This document shows, in pieces, positions 31,600-40,948 of a stretch of 64,000 bases of DNA; the first letter of the stretch is position 1, and the number at the start of each line of letters is the position of its first letter. Source of the stretch: Clostridiaceae bacterium (GTDB lineage: Bacteria > Bacillota > Clostridia > Lachnospirales > Lachnospiraceae); the NCBI GenBank assembly GCA_902362725.1, contig CABIXM010000005.1, positions 124,001 to 188,000 of the forward strand, read 5' to 3'. Both the position numbers and the translations under genes were made by a program. Under the pieces are notes generated by a model. It saw nothing but the letters and a program-made list of their open reading frames with translations. It ran no database searches and had not been told where the DNA came from.

Positions 31600-34500
31600 G
31601 TACGATCCTCCAGCAATTCCTGCATTTGTTCAAGGATGCTCTCCGCCAGCTTCAGGGGATCTGCCTCCTCGCCGCGGCTGTTCTTCTGTCTGCGGTAATA
31701 GAATGCCGGTTTCTCGCCTTTGATGAATTTCATCCTTCCGTCGAAGCGGGCCAGAAATTCCGGGAATGCCGCCGGGTTCAGTCTTGCCTTCTCATACAGA
31801 GCCAGCCGTATCTCATCGGGTTTCTCAACAATCTCTTTAACATATACGTTGTGAGCCCTGATTTTCAGACAGGCTACGGCAAGAAGATTTTGTACGGCCT
31901 TCGGAAGATCGCCGAAACGATCCAGAAGCTCATCCTGCATGTCTTCACTCTCCTCGAAGGTCTCGATCCCGGCAATGCGCTTGTAGATGTCCAGCTTCTG
32001 GCTTTCACTGCGGATGTAGGTGCTTGGAATATAGGCGTCAATGTCCATATCCACCGTGGTCTGGAACTCGTCTTCATCCACATCCAGGCCCTTTTCCCGC
32101 TTCACGGCTTCGTTCAGCATCTTGCAGTACAGATCGTAACCCACAGCCTCCATATGGCCGTGCTGCTGCTCGCCCAGCAGATTGCCCGCGCCCCGGATTT
32201 CCAGATCCCGCATGGCGATCTTGAAGCCGCTGCCCAGCTCCGTAAATTCCTTGATGGCGCCCAGACGCTTCTCGGCCACCTCTTTGAGCATCTTATCCCG
32301 CCGATACATGAGGAAGGCATAGGAAGTCCGGTTGGAACGGCCCACGCGGCCACGGAGCTGATAGAGCTGGGACAACCCTAAGTTATCCGCGTCGTGGATG
32401 ATCATGGTATTGGCGTTGGAAATGTCCAGGCCGGTCTCTATAATGGTGGTGGACACCAGCACATCGATTTCCCCGTTGATAAAATCGAACATGATGCGCT
32501 CCAGTTCATGCTCCTTCATCTGACCGTGGGCGAAGGCCACCGTGGCCTCCGGTACCAGCCCGGCCACCTGGGCCGCCACCTCTGCGATGTTATTGACACG
32601 ATTGTATACATAATACACCTGGCCGCCCCGGGACAGCTCCCGGCTGATGGCAGCACGGACCATCTCGCTGTCATATTCCATCACATAAGTCTGAATCGGC
32701 AGACGATCCTGGGGCGCTTCCTCCAGCACACTCATGTCGCGGATGCCGATGAGGCTCATATGCAGGGTTCGCGGAATCGGCGTGGCAGTCAGGGTCAGGA
32801 CGTCCACATTTTCCTTAAGTTTCTTGATTTTCTCTTTGTGGGCTACGCCGAAGCGCTGCTCCTCGTCAATGATCAGAAGACCCAGATCCTTGAATTCCAC
32901 ATCGGAGGACAGGACCCGGTGGGTTCCGATGACGATGTCCACGAAGCCCTTTTTCAGATCCGTGATGGATTTCTTAATCTCGCCCGGAGTGCGGAACCGG
33001 GACAAAAGGTCGATGCGCACCGGGAAATCCTTCATGCGCTGAACGAAGGTATTATAATGCTGCTGGGCCAGAATCGTAGTCGGCACCAGGTAGACTACCT
33101 GTTTATTTTCCTGCACAGCCTTGAAGGCGGCGCGGATAGCGATCTCGGTCTTGCCGTAACCCACATCGCCGCAAATCAGGCGGTCCATAATCTTCGTACT
33201 CTCCATGTCCCGCTTGGTGGCTTCGATGGCCAGCTGCTGATCCTCCGTCTCCTCGAAGGGGAACAGCTCCTCGAACTCCGTCTGCCAGACCGTATCCGGG
33301 CCGTAAACATAGCCCTGCTTCTCCTGCCGGGCCGCGTAGAGCAGCACCAGATCTCTGGCCACCTCCTGCACAGCTCCACGGACCTTCGACTTGGTGCGGG
33401 TCCACTCGCTGCCGCCCAGGCGGTTCAGCTTGGGTTTTCTGGCGTCGGATCCGGCGTATTTCTGGATCATTTCCAACTGGGTCGCCAGGATGTAGAGATT
33501 GCCGCCCTTGGCGTATTCGATCTTGATGTAGTCCTTCATGACCTTGTCGACTTCTACCTTCTCAATGCCGCGGTAGATGCCGAGACCGTGATTTTCATGC
33601 ACCACATAGTCGCCGGGCTTGATATCTGAGAAGCTCTGGATCTTCTGGCCCTCGTAGGTCTTCTGCTTCTTCCGCTTTTTTGTCTTCTCCCGGCCGAAGA
33701 TATCGGTCTCGGAAATGACAGCAAAGCGAAGCATCGGATACTCATACCCCCTGTGCAGGCTGCCGTGGACCACCATGATTTCTGACGGGTTCACGACGCG
33801 CCCGGGATCCTCGCTGTAGAAGCTGTTCAGCTCCTCGTCCTGCAGATCCGCCGCCAGACGCCTGGCTCTGGTTCCGGAAGCACACATGAGGATGATGGCG
33901 TACTTTTCTTTCTTCCAGCGCTTCAGATCTTTCACCAGGGTGGGGAAGCTGTTGTTGTAAGGATTGATGGAACGGGCGTCGATCTGATAGCGGCCTGTGA
34001 CCTCCCATTCCGGCGCTTTCTGCTCCAGCAGGCTGAAGGCCAGGCAGTTTCTCCGGTTCAGGCGGGACGTGATCTCCTCGCTTCCATATAAGAGGCGTGC
34101 CTCCTCGGGCAGGGCCTCTCCTTTGGCCGCCCGATTGGCCATGCTTTCCTCGAATTCTTTCTCTACGGTGCGGCCCTTTTCCAGAATCCGGGTAGGCTCA
34201 TCCAGGAAAATCAGGGATTTACCCGGTTCAAAATAGTCCAAGAAGCTGACGGTCTCCTCTTTTTCATCGGGCACTGGTTCCGCCGCCGGATAAATGACAA
34301 TTTCTTCCAGATTTTCCATGGAACGCTGGCTTTCCACATCAAAGCTTCGGATGGAATCCACCTCGTCGTCCCAGAACTCGATCCGCCAGGGGGCGTCCTC
34401 GGTCAGGGCATAGATATCCACGATGCCACCGCGGACGGCGAACTGGCCTGGAGCCTCCACCTGGATCTCCCGTTCGTAGCCCAGACGGCTCAGCTTCTCC

Positions 34501-34952
34501 GCCAGGGCGTCGATCTGGACAATGCTGTCCTGGCCGATACACAGAATGGAGTCTTCCACTTTTTTCAGGGGGCGCAGGCGATCCATCAGGCCGTCGAAGG
34601 TGGTAATCACCGTGACTTCTTCCCGGGTAAGCAGGGCCTGCAGGGCGCGGACTCTCTGCTGCACCAGCAGGTTACCCTGCATGTCTGCATGGAAAAACAG
34701 GAAATCCTTCGCCTGATAGAGGACGGCCTGCCGGTCGAAATACCGGCAGTCTTCGTAGATTTCCTTTGCTTTCTGTTCGCTGTAGGTGATGATCAGCCTC
34801 TGTCTATAGCCCTGCCACAGGGCACAGGCCGCGTGTACCTTCTGGGAGTCTACGCAGCCGGAGATCCAGAGGACTCCTTTATTTTTTTTCAGCTTTTCGG
34901 CGATCTGCCCGTAGGCGCCAAGCTGCTGAAAGGGCTTGATAAATGCTTGCAT
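31596..34952 (-). CDS. mfd: Transcription-repair coupling factor
   Basis: DNA translocase that removes RNA polymerase stalled at lesions and recruits UvrA. 1118 residues, normal length. Order seen: N-terminal UvrB-like module (LYQAKDFLFFHADMQGN), the RNA-polymerase-interacting domain (KPGDYVVHENHGLGIYRGIEKV), RecG-like motor with Walker A GDVGYGKTE and box II DEEQ, TATPIPRTL, and the C-terminal domain. The ATG at 34950-34952 has GAGG six bases upstream; a start seven codons earlier would fall inside a repeat hairpin and has no site. Family 2 repeat lies just upstream. Downstream it is coupled to PrsA-like 2. Confidence 0.96.
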   Translation of the reverse strand: MQAFIKPFQQLGAYGQIAEKLKKNKGVLWISGCVDSQKVHAACALWQGYRQRLIITYSEQKAKEIYEDCRYFDRQAVLYQAKDFLFFHADMQGNLLVQQRVRALQALLTREEVTVITTFDGLMDRLRPLKKVEDSILCIGQDSIVQIDALAEKLSRLGYEREIQVEAPGQFAVRGGIVDIYALTEDAPWRIEFWDDEVDSIRSFDVESQRSMENLEEIVIYPAAEPVPDEKEETVSFLDYFEPGKSLIFLDEPTRILEKGRTVEKEFEESMANRAAKGEALPEEARLLYGSEEITSRLNRRNCLAFSLLEQKAPEWEVTGRYQIDARSINPYNNSFPTLVKDLKRWKKEKYAIILMCASGTRARRLAADLQDEELNSFYSEDPGRVVNPSEIMVVHGSLHRGYEYPMLRFAVISETDIFGREKTKKRKKQKTYEGQKIQSFSDIKPGDYVVHENHGLGIYRGIEKVEVDKVMKDYIKIEYAKGGNLYILATQLEMIQKYAGSDARKPKLNRLGGSEWTRTKSKVRGAVQEVARDLVLLYAARQEKQGYVYGPDTVWQTEFEELFPFEETEDQQLAIEATKRDMESTKIMDRLICGDVGYGKTEIAIRAAFKAVQENKQVVYLVPTTILAQQHYNTFVQRMKDFPVRIDLLSRFRTPGEIKKSITDLKKGFVDIVIGTHRVLSSDVEFKDLGLLIIDEEQRFGVAHKEKIKKLKENVDVLTLTATPIPRTLHMSLIGIRDMSVLEEAPQDRLPIQTYVMEYDSEMVRAAISRELSRGGQVYYVYNRVNNIAEVAAQVAGLVPEATVAFAHGQMKEHELERIMFDFINGEIDVLVSTTIIETGLDISNANTMIIHDADNLGLSQLYQLRGRVGRSNRTSYAFLMYRRDKMLKEVAEKRLGAIKEFTELGSGFKIAMRDLEIRGAGNLLGEQQHGHMEAVGYDLYCKMLNEAVKREKGLDVDEDEFQTTVDMDIDAYIPSTYIRSESQKLDIYKRIAGIETFEESEDMQDELLDRFGDLPKAVQNLLAVACLKIRAHNVYVKEIVEKPDEIRLALYEKARLNPAAFPEFLARFDGRMKFIKGEKPAFYYRRQKNSRGEEADPLKLAESILEQMQELLEDRT

Positions 34953-34971
34953 GCTGCACCTCTGATAAGTC

Positions 34972-35090
34972 ATAACAGTTCAGTACCTGAACTGTTATAA
35001 TGCAAAATCCATGAAAATCAGCTTCACTGATGGGATTTTGCACTCCTGAATCACTTTCTTACGCCTTCAGCAGCAAGTGCTTCAGGCTAC
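34972..35090 (-). repeat. Repeat family 2, copy upstream of mfd
   Basis: Three stems. Stem A is ATAACAGTTCAG/CTGAACTGTTAT (34972-34998). Stem B has TGCAAAATCC (35001-35010) with GGATTTTGCA (35033-35042) and an inner ATCAG/CTGAT. Stem C is GCCT/AGGC around CAGCAGCAAGTGCTTC (35063-35087). The rpiB copy preserves each stem with compensating changes. On the minus strand it ends about 15 bases before the mfd ribosome binding site. Confidence 0.87.
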
Positions 35091-35121
35091 TTCATAGTTA
35101 CTGCTTTCTCTTAGTTACTAT

Positions 35122-35697
35122 TTATTCATGCTTTTTCTTATTATACAGGTTCATGGCTTCGTCGGTGCGATCCTGAACCATCAGCTCTACGGCGTCCGCG
35201 GCCTGGGCGATGGCTTCTTCGACTTTTTGGCGATCCTCCTGGGTAAAATGGCCGAGGACGTAGGCGGCCAGGTCGTAGTCTTTCGGTTTTTCGCCTACGC
35301 CGACGCGGACACGTTTAAATTCCTGGGTGCCCAGGTGGGCGATGATGTCTTTGATGCCATTGTGGCCACCGGCGCTGCCTTTTTTACGGACACGGATGTA
35401 ACCGGGCTCCAGAGCGATGTCATCGTAGATGACGATGACTTCGGTGGCGGGGTCTAACTTATAGAAGTTCACGGCCTCGCCGATGCTGTTGCCGCTCAGG
35501 TTCATGTAAGTCTGAGGCTTCAGAAGAAGGACTTTCTGGCCCTCAATGATGCCGGTTCCGCAGATGGCCTGGAATTTTTTGGTGTTCATGGAGATGTGGT
35601 AGCGGTCGGCGAGATACGTGATCGTGTCAAAGCCGATGTTGTGGCGGGTGTGATCGTATTGTGCGGTGGGGTTGCCAAGGCCGGCGATGATATACAT
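35122..35697 (-). CDS. pth: Peptidyl-tRNA hydrolase
   Basis: Releases peptides from prematurely dropped peptidyl-tRNA in the cytosol. 191 residues. Family motifs are GLGNPTAQYDHTRHNIGFD at 6-24 with the catalytic His near 20, the Asn of YMNLSGNS, and IYDDIALEPGYIRVRKKGSAGGHNGIKDI with the catalytic Asp. The gene is followed by mfd on the same strand, an order common in Firmicutes. Upstream lies a 540-base region full of hairpins. Confidence 0.95.
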   Translation of the reverse strand: MYIIAGLGNPTAQYDHTRHNIGFDTITYLADRYHISMNTKKFQAICGTGIIEGQKVLLLKPQTYMNLSGNSIGEAVNFYKLDPATEVIVIYDDIALEPGYIRVRKKGSAGGHNGIKDIIAHLGTQEFKRVRVGVGEKPKDYDLAAYVLGHFTQEDRQKVEEAIAQAADAVELMVQDRTDEAMNLYNKKKHE

Positions 35698-35734
35698 GGT
35701 GGGGTTCTCCTTTTTCTATTTTCTATGACGGACG

Positions 35735-35862
35735 CTCTGCAGGGTTCGGAAATCGTGTGTTCGGACGTTTCACGGACACCCTGATTTCCCGAATCCCACA
35801 GAGCTGGTTATGGTGAACTACCGGGGGAAGCACCGCGGCCTGAGGCCGTGAGTGCTTCCGGG
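35735..35862. other. Two hairpins upstream of pth
   Basis: Hairpin 1 (35735-35802) pairs CTCTG..GGGTTCGG..AAATC with GATTT..CCCGAATCCC..CAGAG. Hairpin 2 (35821-35862) pairs CCGGGGGAAGCAC..CGGCC with GGCCG..GTGCTTCCGGG. Both are compact and GC-rich. With the long inverted repeat beyond, nearly all of the 542 bases between pth and spoVG are structured. Confidence 0.65.
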
Positions 35863-35904
35863 TTGTTTGAGTCGATAGGGTTCTTTCTTTCCTATCATAC
35901 AGGA

Positions 35905-36182
35905 GTTTTGCGGCGTTGGCAAGGGGCGAGGCCTCACTACGTAGTGTGGCGGGACAGATAGGGGGTGGGGGACGTTAGCGTATTTCCCGTAGGGAGGAGC
36001 AGGCTGGCAGGGCTCATGGGCGCCTGTTTGAGGCCGGAGGCCGAGTTGCGCAGGAATGAGCCCGGATCGGCCGCCTGCGACGAGTAGGGAAATCCGCGTG
36101 TCCCCCACCCCCTATCTGTCCCGCCGCACGCTCGTCCCCAACACACCCTCCGCCTCGCGTCCCCTTCCACAACCGTGCAAAA
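35905..36182. repeat. 280-nt imperfect inverted repeat (candidate structured RNA or hairpin element)
   Basis: Two 26-nt arms are perfectly complementary: 35948-35973 and 36100-36125 (each contains GACAGATAGGGGG or its complement). Pairing extends inward (GCG.ATTTCCC, then GGGCTCAT/ATGAGCCC) to an apical GAGGCCGGAGGCC loop. It also extends outward (AAGGGG..GAGGC with GCCTC..CCCCTT, then TTGC..GTTG with CAAC..GCAA). No convincing frame crosses it. It lies between spoVG and pth on the minus strand. No known tmRNA, RNase P, SRP or 6S signature was recognised. Confidence 0.8.
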
Positions 36183-36212
36183 AAGGCGCCGCCCCTTCCG
36201 GACGACGCCTTC
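36177..36212 (-). terminator. Terminator of spoVG
   Basis: On the minus strand AAGGCGTCG pairs with CGGCGCCTT around TCCGGAAGGGG and is followed by TTTTTT. It touches the outer edge of the long inverted repeat. Confidence 0.8.
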
Positions 36213-36239
36213 CCCCTACATTATATCTCGCTCCACTAG

Positions 36240-36515
36240 CTAAGCCTCTTCTTCTGCCTCTACCAAAGCTGCCTCGTACTTATCCAGAATGATTGTCTGA
36301 ATGTGATCTCTGGTGCCGGAGTTGATGGGATGTGCGATATCCCGGTATTCTCCGTCAGACGCTTTTCTGCTCGGCATCGCGATAAACAGTCCTTTTTCGC
36401 CCTCGATCACCTTGATATCATGAACCACAAATTCATCATCAATGGTAATCGACACGACGGCCTTCATCTTACCTTCCTTTGACACCTTCCGTACGCGTAC
36501 GTCTGTAATCTGCAT
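36240..36515 (-). CDS. spoVG: Septation/regulatory protein SpoVG
   Basis: 91 residues matching SpoVG from the first residue: [11 protein letters not shown] at 1-11, [23 protein letters not shown] and the signature [20 protein letters not shown] near 48-67. The protein binds nucleic acid and affects septation, sporulation and surface gene expression in other Firmicutes. Here it stands alone, downstream of glgD on the minus strand, with its own terminator. Confidence 0.96.
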   Translation of the reverse strand: MQITDVRVRKVSKEGKMKAVVSITIDDEFVVHDIKVIEGEKGLFIAMPSRKASDGEYRDIAHPINSGTRDHIQTIILDKYEAALVEAEEEA

Positions 36516-36588
36516 ACTTCCTGCCCCTTTCTTCTGCCCTTTTCAGGTCAGTTTATCATTTCAGTGCTCTCTTGTGGGCCGTCAGTCG

Positions 36589-37707
36589 TTACAGTACGTA
36601 ACGCTCATTTTTCTCGACGACTATCTTAACCCCATGCTCACCGATATAGCGAGAGTTGGCACGAATTGTATCACGACTTTCTACGATGCAGTTCTCTATG
36701 TAAGTATTATCGCCGATATACACTTCGTTGAGAATAATGGAGTTTTTAATCACACAGTTATTCCCCACGAACACTTTCTTAAATAAGATGGAATTCTCCA
36801 CGGTTCCGTTGATGATACAGCCGCTGGATACCAGTGAGTTTTTCACATCTGCGCCTGGATTATACTTGGCCGGAGGAAGATCCAGCACCTTGGAGTATAC
36901 GTCCGGGTAGGTCTTGAAGAAGTATTTGCGGACGTCCGCCTTCAGGAAATCCATATTGGTCTCGTAGTAGGATTCTACGGACGCGATGTTGCTCCAGTAA
37001 TCTGTGGTACGGTACGCAAAGATTCTCTTCAGGTTCTTATAACGAATCAGGATGTCGCGCACGAAATCGTAGCGATCCTCCTGGGCACATTTCTCGATCA
37101 GCTCAATGAGCTGTCTTCTGCGGATCACATAGATACCGCAGGATATGGTGCTGATCTGGGACTCCACCGGCTTCTCCTCGAATTCGGTGATGCGCCCTTC
37201 TTCGTCGGTCTTCACTACGCCGAAGCGGGATACATCGGTGCCCATCGGCATGTCCTTACATACTACAGTAATGTCGGCCTTTTTCTCGATGTGGTATTCC
37301 AGCACTTTATTGTAATCCATCTTGTAGACTGCGTCTCCGGACGCGATGATTACATATGGTTCATGACTTTTCTTCAGCCAGTCCAGATTCTGATAGATGG
37401 AATCTGCAGTTCCACGATACCAGGAGCTGTTCTCTGCAGTAATCGTCGGTGTGAAGATATACAGGCCTCCCTGCTTTCTTCCGAAGTCCCACCATTTGGA
37501 TGAATTCAGGTGTTCGTTCAGGGAGCGCGCGTTATACTGTGTCAGCACTGCTACTCTCTGGATATGGGAGTTGGACATGTTGCTGAGCGCGAAGTCAATG
37601 CTCCGGTAACTGCCTGCCACGGGCATAGCCGCTACGGCGCGCTTGTTGGATAACTCTCTCATTCGGTGGTTATTTCCGCCTGCCAGTACAATTCCTATCG
37701 CTCTCAT
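36589..37707 (-). CDS. glgD: Glucose-1-phosphate adenylyltransferase, GlgD subunit
   Basis: 372 residues. The N-terminal nucleotidyltransferase fold is present, but the first loop reads GIVLAGGNNHRM, not the usual GGxGxRL triphosphate-binding loop of GlgC. A C-terminal left-handed beta helix (VKNSLVSSGCIINGTVENSILFKK) completes the subunit. In Firmicutes GlgD is known to assemble with GlgC and raise its activity. The start shares one base with the glgC stop (TAATG), so the two are translationally coupled. Confidence 0.94.
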   Translation of the reverse strand: MRAIGIVLAGGNNHRMRELSNKRAVAAMPVAGSYRSIDFALSNMSNSHIQRVAVLTQYNARSLNEHLNSSKWWDFGRKQGGLYIFTPTITAENSSWYRGTADSIYQNLDWLKKSHEPYVIIASGDAVYKMDYNKVLEYHIEKKADITVVCKDMPMGTDVSRFGVVKTDEEGRITEFEEKPVESQISTISCGIYVIRRRQLIELIEKCAQEDRYDFVRDILIRYKNLKRIFAYRTTDYWSNIASVESYYETNMDFLKADVRKYFFKTYPDVYSKVLDLPPAKYNPGADVKNSLVSSGCIINGTVENSILFKKVFVGNNCVIKNSIILNEVYIGDNTYIENCIVESRDTIRANSRYIGEHGVKIVVEKNERYVL

Positions 37708-38978
37708 TACCGTTCACCTGCCTTTATTAATGTCTCGCCGCTTGCCAGCACGCCTTCGTCGTAATCATCCGGCGTGGTATCCCCGGAAATAGCGGTGTTC
37801 TTTCCTATCTTTACATTAGGCGGTATGTAGGAATTCTCTCCGATAGTAACCAGTCCAAAGGAGTAAATCTTCGGCTGTACCTTGTTCGGAACCTCCTCGC
37901 CGATGCCCATCTGTACGCCGTCGGAAATCTCAGCCTCTTCCGCGATGATGGCTCTGTCGATAGTACAGTTCTCGCCGATGGTCGTATTCTTCATGATAAT
38001 GGAGTCGCGCACCACTGTGCCCTTTCCTATGGTAACGCCGGCGCCGATAACAGAATTGTATACATCTCCGTATATCTCGGCTCCTCCGGTAATCAGGCTT
38101 TTCTCAATCTTGGATTCCGCGGATACATACTGAGGCGGTACGGCGTCGCTCTTGGTATAAATCTTCCAGAATTCTTCATAGAGGTTGAATTCCGGAATGA
38201 TATCGATGAGCTCCATGTTCGCTTCCCAGTAAGAACCGAGGGTTCCTACGTCCTTCCAGTAGCCGTTAAACTCGAAGGCAAACAGACGGTTGCCATTGTC
38301 ATGGCAGTACGGGATGATATGTTTTCCGAAATCACAGTTTGGCTGGCTGGAAAGCTGAATCAGCGCATTCCGCAGGATCGGCCAACTGAAGATATAGATA
38401 CCCATGGAAGCCAGATTGCTTCTGGGGTGCTCCGGCTTCTCTTCGAACTCTGTAATCTGGTTATTGTCATCGGTGATCATGATGCCGAAACGATTGGCTT
38501 CTTCCATCGGTACCGGCATAACGGCAATCGTTACGTCCGCGTTATTTTCCTTATGGAAATCCAGCATCACCTGGTAATCCATCTTATAGATATGGTCTCC
38601 GGAAAGGATCAGTACGTAATCCGGATTATAGGTATCAATGTAATCCAGATTCTGGTAAATCGCATTGGCTGTTCCGGTATACCATTCGCTGTTTGTACTC
38701 TTCTCATACGGCGGGAGTACAGTTACACCGCCCACGTTGCGATCCAGATCCCACGGCATTCCAATTCCGATATGGGTGTTCAGACGCAACGGCTGATACT
38801 GTGTCAGAACTCCGACCGTATCTACACCTGAATTGATGCAGTTGCTCAACGGGAAATCAATTATTCTGTACTTTCCACCGAAAGATACAGCGGGCTTCGC
38901 TACTTTCGCAGTTAAAACCCCGAGACGGCTTCCCTGACCGCCAGCCAGCAGCATGGCTATCATTTCTTTCTTAATCAC
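37707..38978 (-). CDS. glgC: Glucose-1-phosphate adenylyltransferase, catalytic GlgC subunit
   Basis: Makes ADP-glucose from glucose-1-phosphate and ATP, the committed step of glycogen synthesis. 423 residues. Motifs include [13 protein letters not shown] (11-23), the metal-binding GDHIYKMDY near 125-133, the glucose-1-phosphate site FEEKPEHP and the C-terminal beta helix ([22 protein letters not shown]). It is first of the glgC-glgD pair. No glgA or glgB is in the window. A glycogen store would feed maltodextrins to the malQ pathway at 15 kb. Confidence 0.96.
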   Translation of the reverse strand: MIKKEMIAMLLAGGQGSRLGVLTAKVAKPAVSFGGKYRIIDFPLSNCINSGVDTVGVLTQYQPLRLNTHIGIGMPWDLDRNVGGVTVLPPYEKSTNSEWYTGTANAIYQNLDYIDTYNPDYVLILSGDHIYKMDYQVMLDFHKENNADVTIAVMPVPMEEANRFGIMITDDNNQITEFEEKPEHPRSNLASMGIYIFSWPILRNALIQLSSQPNCDFGKHIIPYCHDNGNRLFAFEFNGYWKDVGTLGSYWEANMELIDIIPEFNLYEEFWKIYTKSDAVPPQYVSAESKIEKSLITGGAEIYGDVYNSVIGAGVTIGKGTVVRDSIIMKNTTIGENCTIDRAIIAEEAEISDGVQMGIGEEVPNKVQPKIYSFGLVTIGENSYIPPNVKIGKNTAISGDTTPDDYDEGVLASGETLIKAGER

Positions 38979-39340
38979 CTAATCACCTCTTGCCCAAGTT
39001 TTTCATTCATGTCCCATCTTTTTGTCCAATCAGTAACAAAAATCCTCCCCATTTGTCACTGGTTTCTAACATATTATACCATACCATTTGTAAATAGTGA
39101 ACATGAAATTGGAAAATTTTGATTTTATTTTAAACATTTTGTGACAGTTTCAGAATCCAGAATTCGACATATTATCTATTATGTATTAAAATCAGGTTAA
39201 TTTCTTGTTTAATATTCATATTAAAACCCTATATCAGTATATTTTTTCCGTTTTTTCACAAAACACCAATATGAGATTTCCACTCATTTCCAGAGCCTGA
39301 TGGTACAAATCGCACAAAGGTCTTTCTGCCAAGCCCAACC
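38979..39340. other. AT-rich intergenic region between glgC and murC
   Basis: About 360 bases without a convincing gene. It must hold the glgC promoter (minus strand). Runs of A/T and several TATTAA-like hexamers are seen, but no clear riboswitch, palindrome or repeat family member was recognised. Confidence 0.5.
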
Positions 39341-39369
39341 TTGCCAACTTTCTGCTCTAATGCTATACT
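39341..39369 (+). promoter_or_regulatory. Promoter of murC
   Basis: TTGCCA (39341-39346) and TATACT (39364-39369) are 17 bases apart, about 100 bases before the murC ATG. Confidence 0.7.
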
Positions 39370-39467
39370 ATTGCTATATAAAATGTGACAGGGAATATCT
39401 GGAATTTTTCCAGGCTTCCTGCGCACGCAAATTCAAAAACCATAGAAAAAACGAGGATGTGTATAGT

Positions 39468-40847
39468 ATGTATCAACTTCATTTTCATAATCCGGTACCC
39501 ATTCATTTCATCGGCATCGGCGGCATCAGTATGAGCGGCCTGGCCGAGATTCTGCTGAAGGAGGGCTTTCCGGTATCCGGCTCCGACAGCCATACTTCCG
39601 ATCTGACTGATCACCTGGCGAAGCTTGGCGCGCAGATCGGCATCGGCCAGAAGGCTTCGAATATCCCGTCGAACTGTGAGGTCGTAGTCTACACGGCGGC
39701 CATTCACCCGGACAATCCGGAATTTACGGCAGCAAAGGAGCGGGGCATCCCGATGCTTTCCAGAGCGGAGCTTCTAGGACAGCTGATGCGCAATTATAAA
39801 GAAGCGATTGCGGTATCCGGCACCCATGGCAAGACCACAACCACGTCCATGATTTCCACGATTCTGCTGGCTGCCGAGGCCGATCCCACCATTTCCGTGG
39901 GCGGCATCCTGCCTGCCATCGGTGGCAATATCCGGGTGGGCGGCTCCGACACCTTCCTGACCGAGGCCTGTGAGTATACCAACAGCTTCCTGCACTTCTT
40001 CCCGACCATCGGGATTATATTAAATATAGAAGAGGACCATATGGATTTCTTCAAGGATCTGGCGGATATCCGTCATTCCTTCCACCGATTCGCGGGACTG
40101 CTGCCGGAAAATGGTCTTCTGATCATCAACAGCGACATTGAAAATTATCAGGAGATTAGCGAGGGGCTGGCCTGCCGCGTCGTGACCTTCGGTTCTACTG
40201 CAGACGCCGATTATCATGCGGAAAATGTGTCCTATGATGAGCTGGCTCACGCCGCCTTCCGTGTGGTGAAGCACGGCGAACCGGGTCAGGAGTACCATTT
40301 GAACGTGCCGGGCGGGCACAACGTGCTGAACGCCCTGGCGGCCATCGCCCTGGCAGACTCTCTGAAGATTGCTCCTGAGACCATCCGCAGGGGCCTGATG
40401 AATTTTTCCGGCACGGACCGCCGTTTCCAGTACAAGGGCGAGGTGAACGGCTTCACCATTATCGACGATTATGCACACCACCCGACGGAGATCAGGGCGA
40501 CCCTCCATGCGGCGCAGCACTATCCCCACAAGGAGATCTGGTGCGTGTTCCAGCCCCACACCTATACCCGTACCAAGGCCTTCTTCAACGAGTTTGCTGA
40601 GGCGCTGACCCTGGCCGATCATGTGGTGCTGGCAGATATCTACGCAGCCCGGGAGACCGATACCTTAGGCATCAGCTCCAGGCAGCTGGCTGACCGCATC
40701 CGGGAACTGGGCACTGACGCCTACTATTTCCCCAGCTTTGAAGAAATTGAGAATTTTTTATTGGAAAAATGTATGCACGGCGACCTGTGTATAACTATGG
40801 GTGCCGGAAACGTGATAGATATCGGCGAAACGCTGCTTGAAAAATAG
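39468..40847 (+). CDS. murC: UDP-N-acetylmuramate--L-alanine ligase
   Basis: ATP-dependent addition of L-alanine to UDP-MurNAc, the first peptide step of peptidoglycan precursors. 459 residues from the ATG at 39468; the frame is open upstream but the promoter and a GAGGA site place the start here. Motifs: HFIGIGGISMSGLAEIL (UDP-binding) near 10-26, GTHGKTTTTSM (P-loop), EEDHMDFF and DDYAHHPTEI. Monocistronic with a terminator whose stem also carries a DnaA-box sequence. Confidence 0.96.
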   Translation: MYQLHFHNPVPIHFIGIGGISMSGLAEILLKEGFPVSGSDSHTSDLTDHLAKLGAQIGIGQKASNIPSNCEVVVYTAAIHPDNPEFTAAKERGIPMLSRAELLGQLMRNYKEAIAVSGTHGKTTTTSMISTILLAAEADPTISVGGILPAIGGNIRVGGSDTFLTEACEYTNSFLHFFPTIGIILNIEEDHMDFFKDLADIRHSFHRFAGLLPENGLLIINSDIENYQEISEGLACRVVTFGSTADADYHAENVSYDELAHAAFRVVKHGEPGQEYHLNVPGGHNVLNALAAIALADSLKIAPETIRRGLMNFSGTDRRFQYKGEVNGFTIIDDYAHHPTEIRATLHAAQHYPHKEIWCVFQPHTYTRTKAFFNEFAEALTLADHVVLADIYAARETDTLGISSRQLADRIRELGTDAYYFPSFEEIENFLLEKCMHGDLCITMGAGNVIDIGETLLEK

Positions 40848-40858
40848 TTATCCACATT

Positions 40859-40907
40859 ATCCACATGCTTTCGGGTGTTTTCTCCCCGCAAAGCATGTGG
40901 ATTTTTT
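40859..40907 (+). terminator. Terminator of murC
   Basis: ATCCACATGCTTT (40859-40871) pairs perfectly with AAAGCATGTGGAT (40890-40902), then TTTTT. The 5' arm is formed in part by the second DnaA-box-like site. Confidence 0.88.
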
Positions 40908-40920
40908 TGTGGACAATCTG

Positions 40921-40948
40921 TTGACATAAAGATTTCGCAATTTATTAT
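40921..40948 (+). promoter_or_regulatory. Promoter of the dnaD-dnaI-prs operon
   Basis: TTGACA (40921-40926) and TATTAT (40943-40948) are 16 bases apart. The minus-strand DnaA-like box ends five bases upstream of the -35 element. Confidence 0.6.

Noticed and set aside
35818..36108. 96-codon open frame in the structured region upstream of pth
   Set aside because: It crosses the perfect inverted repeat arm, lacks a ribosome binding site and has a composition set by the hairpins.
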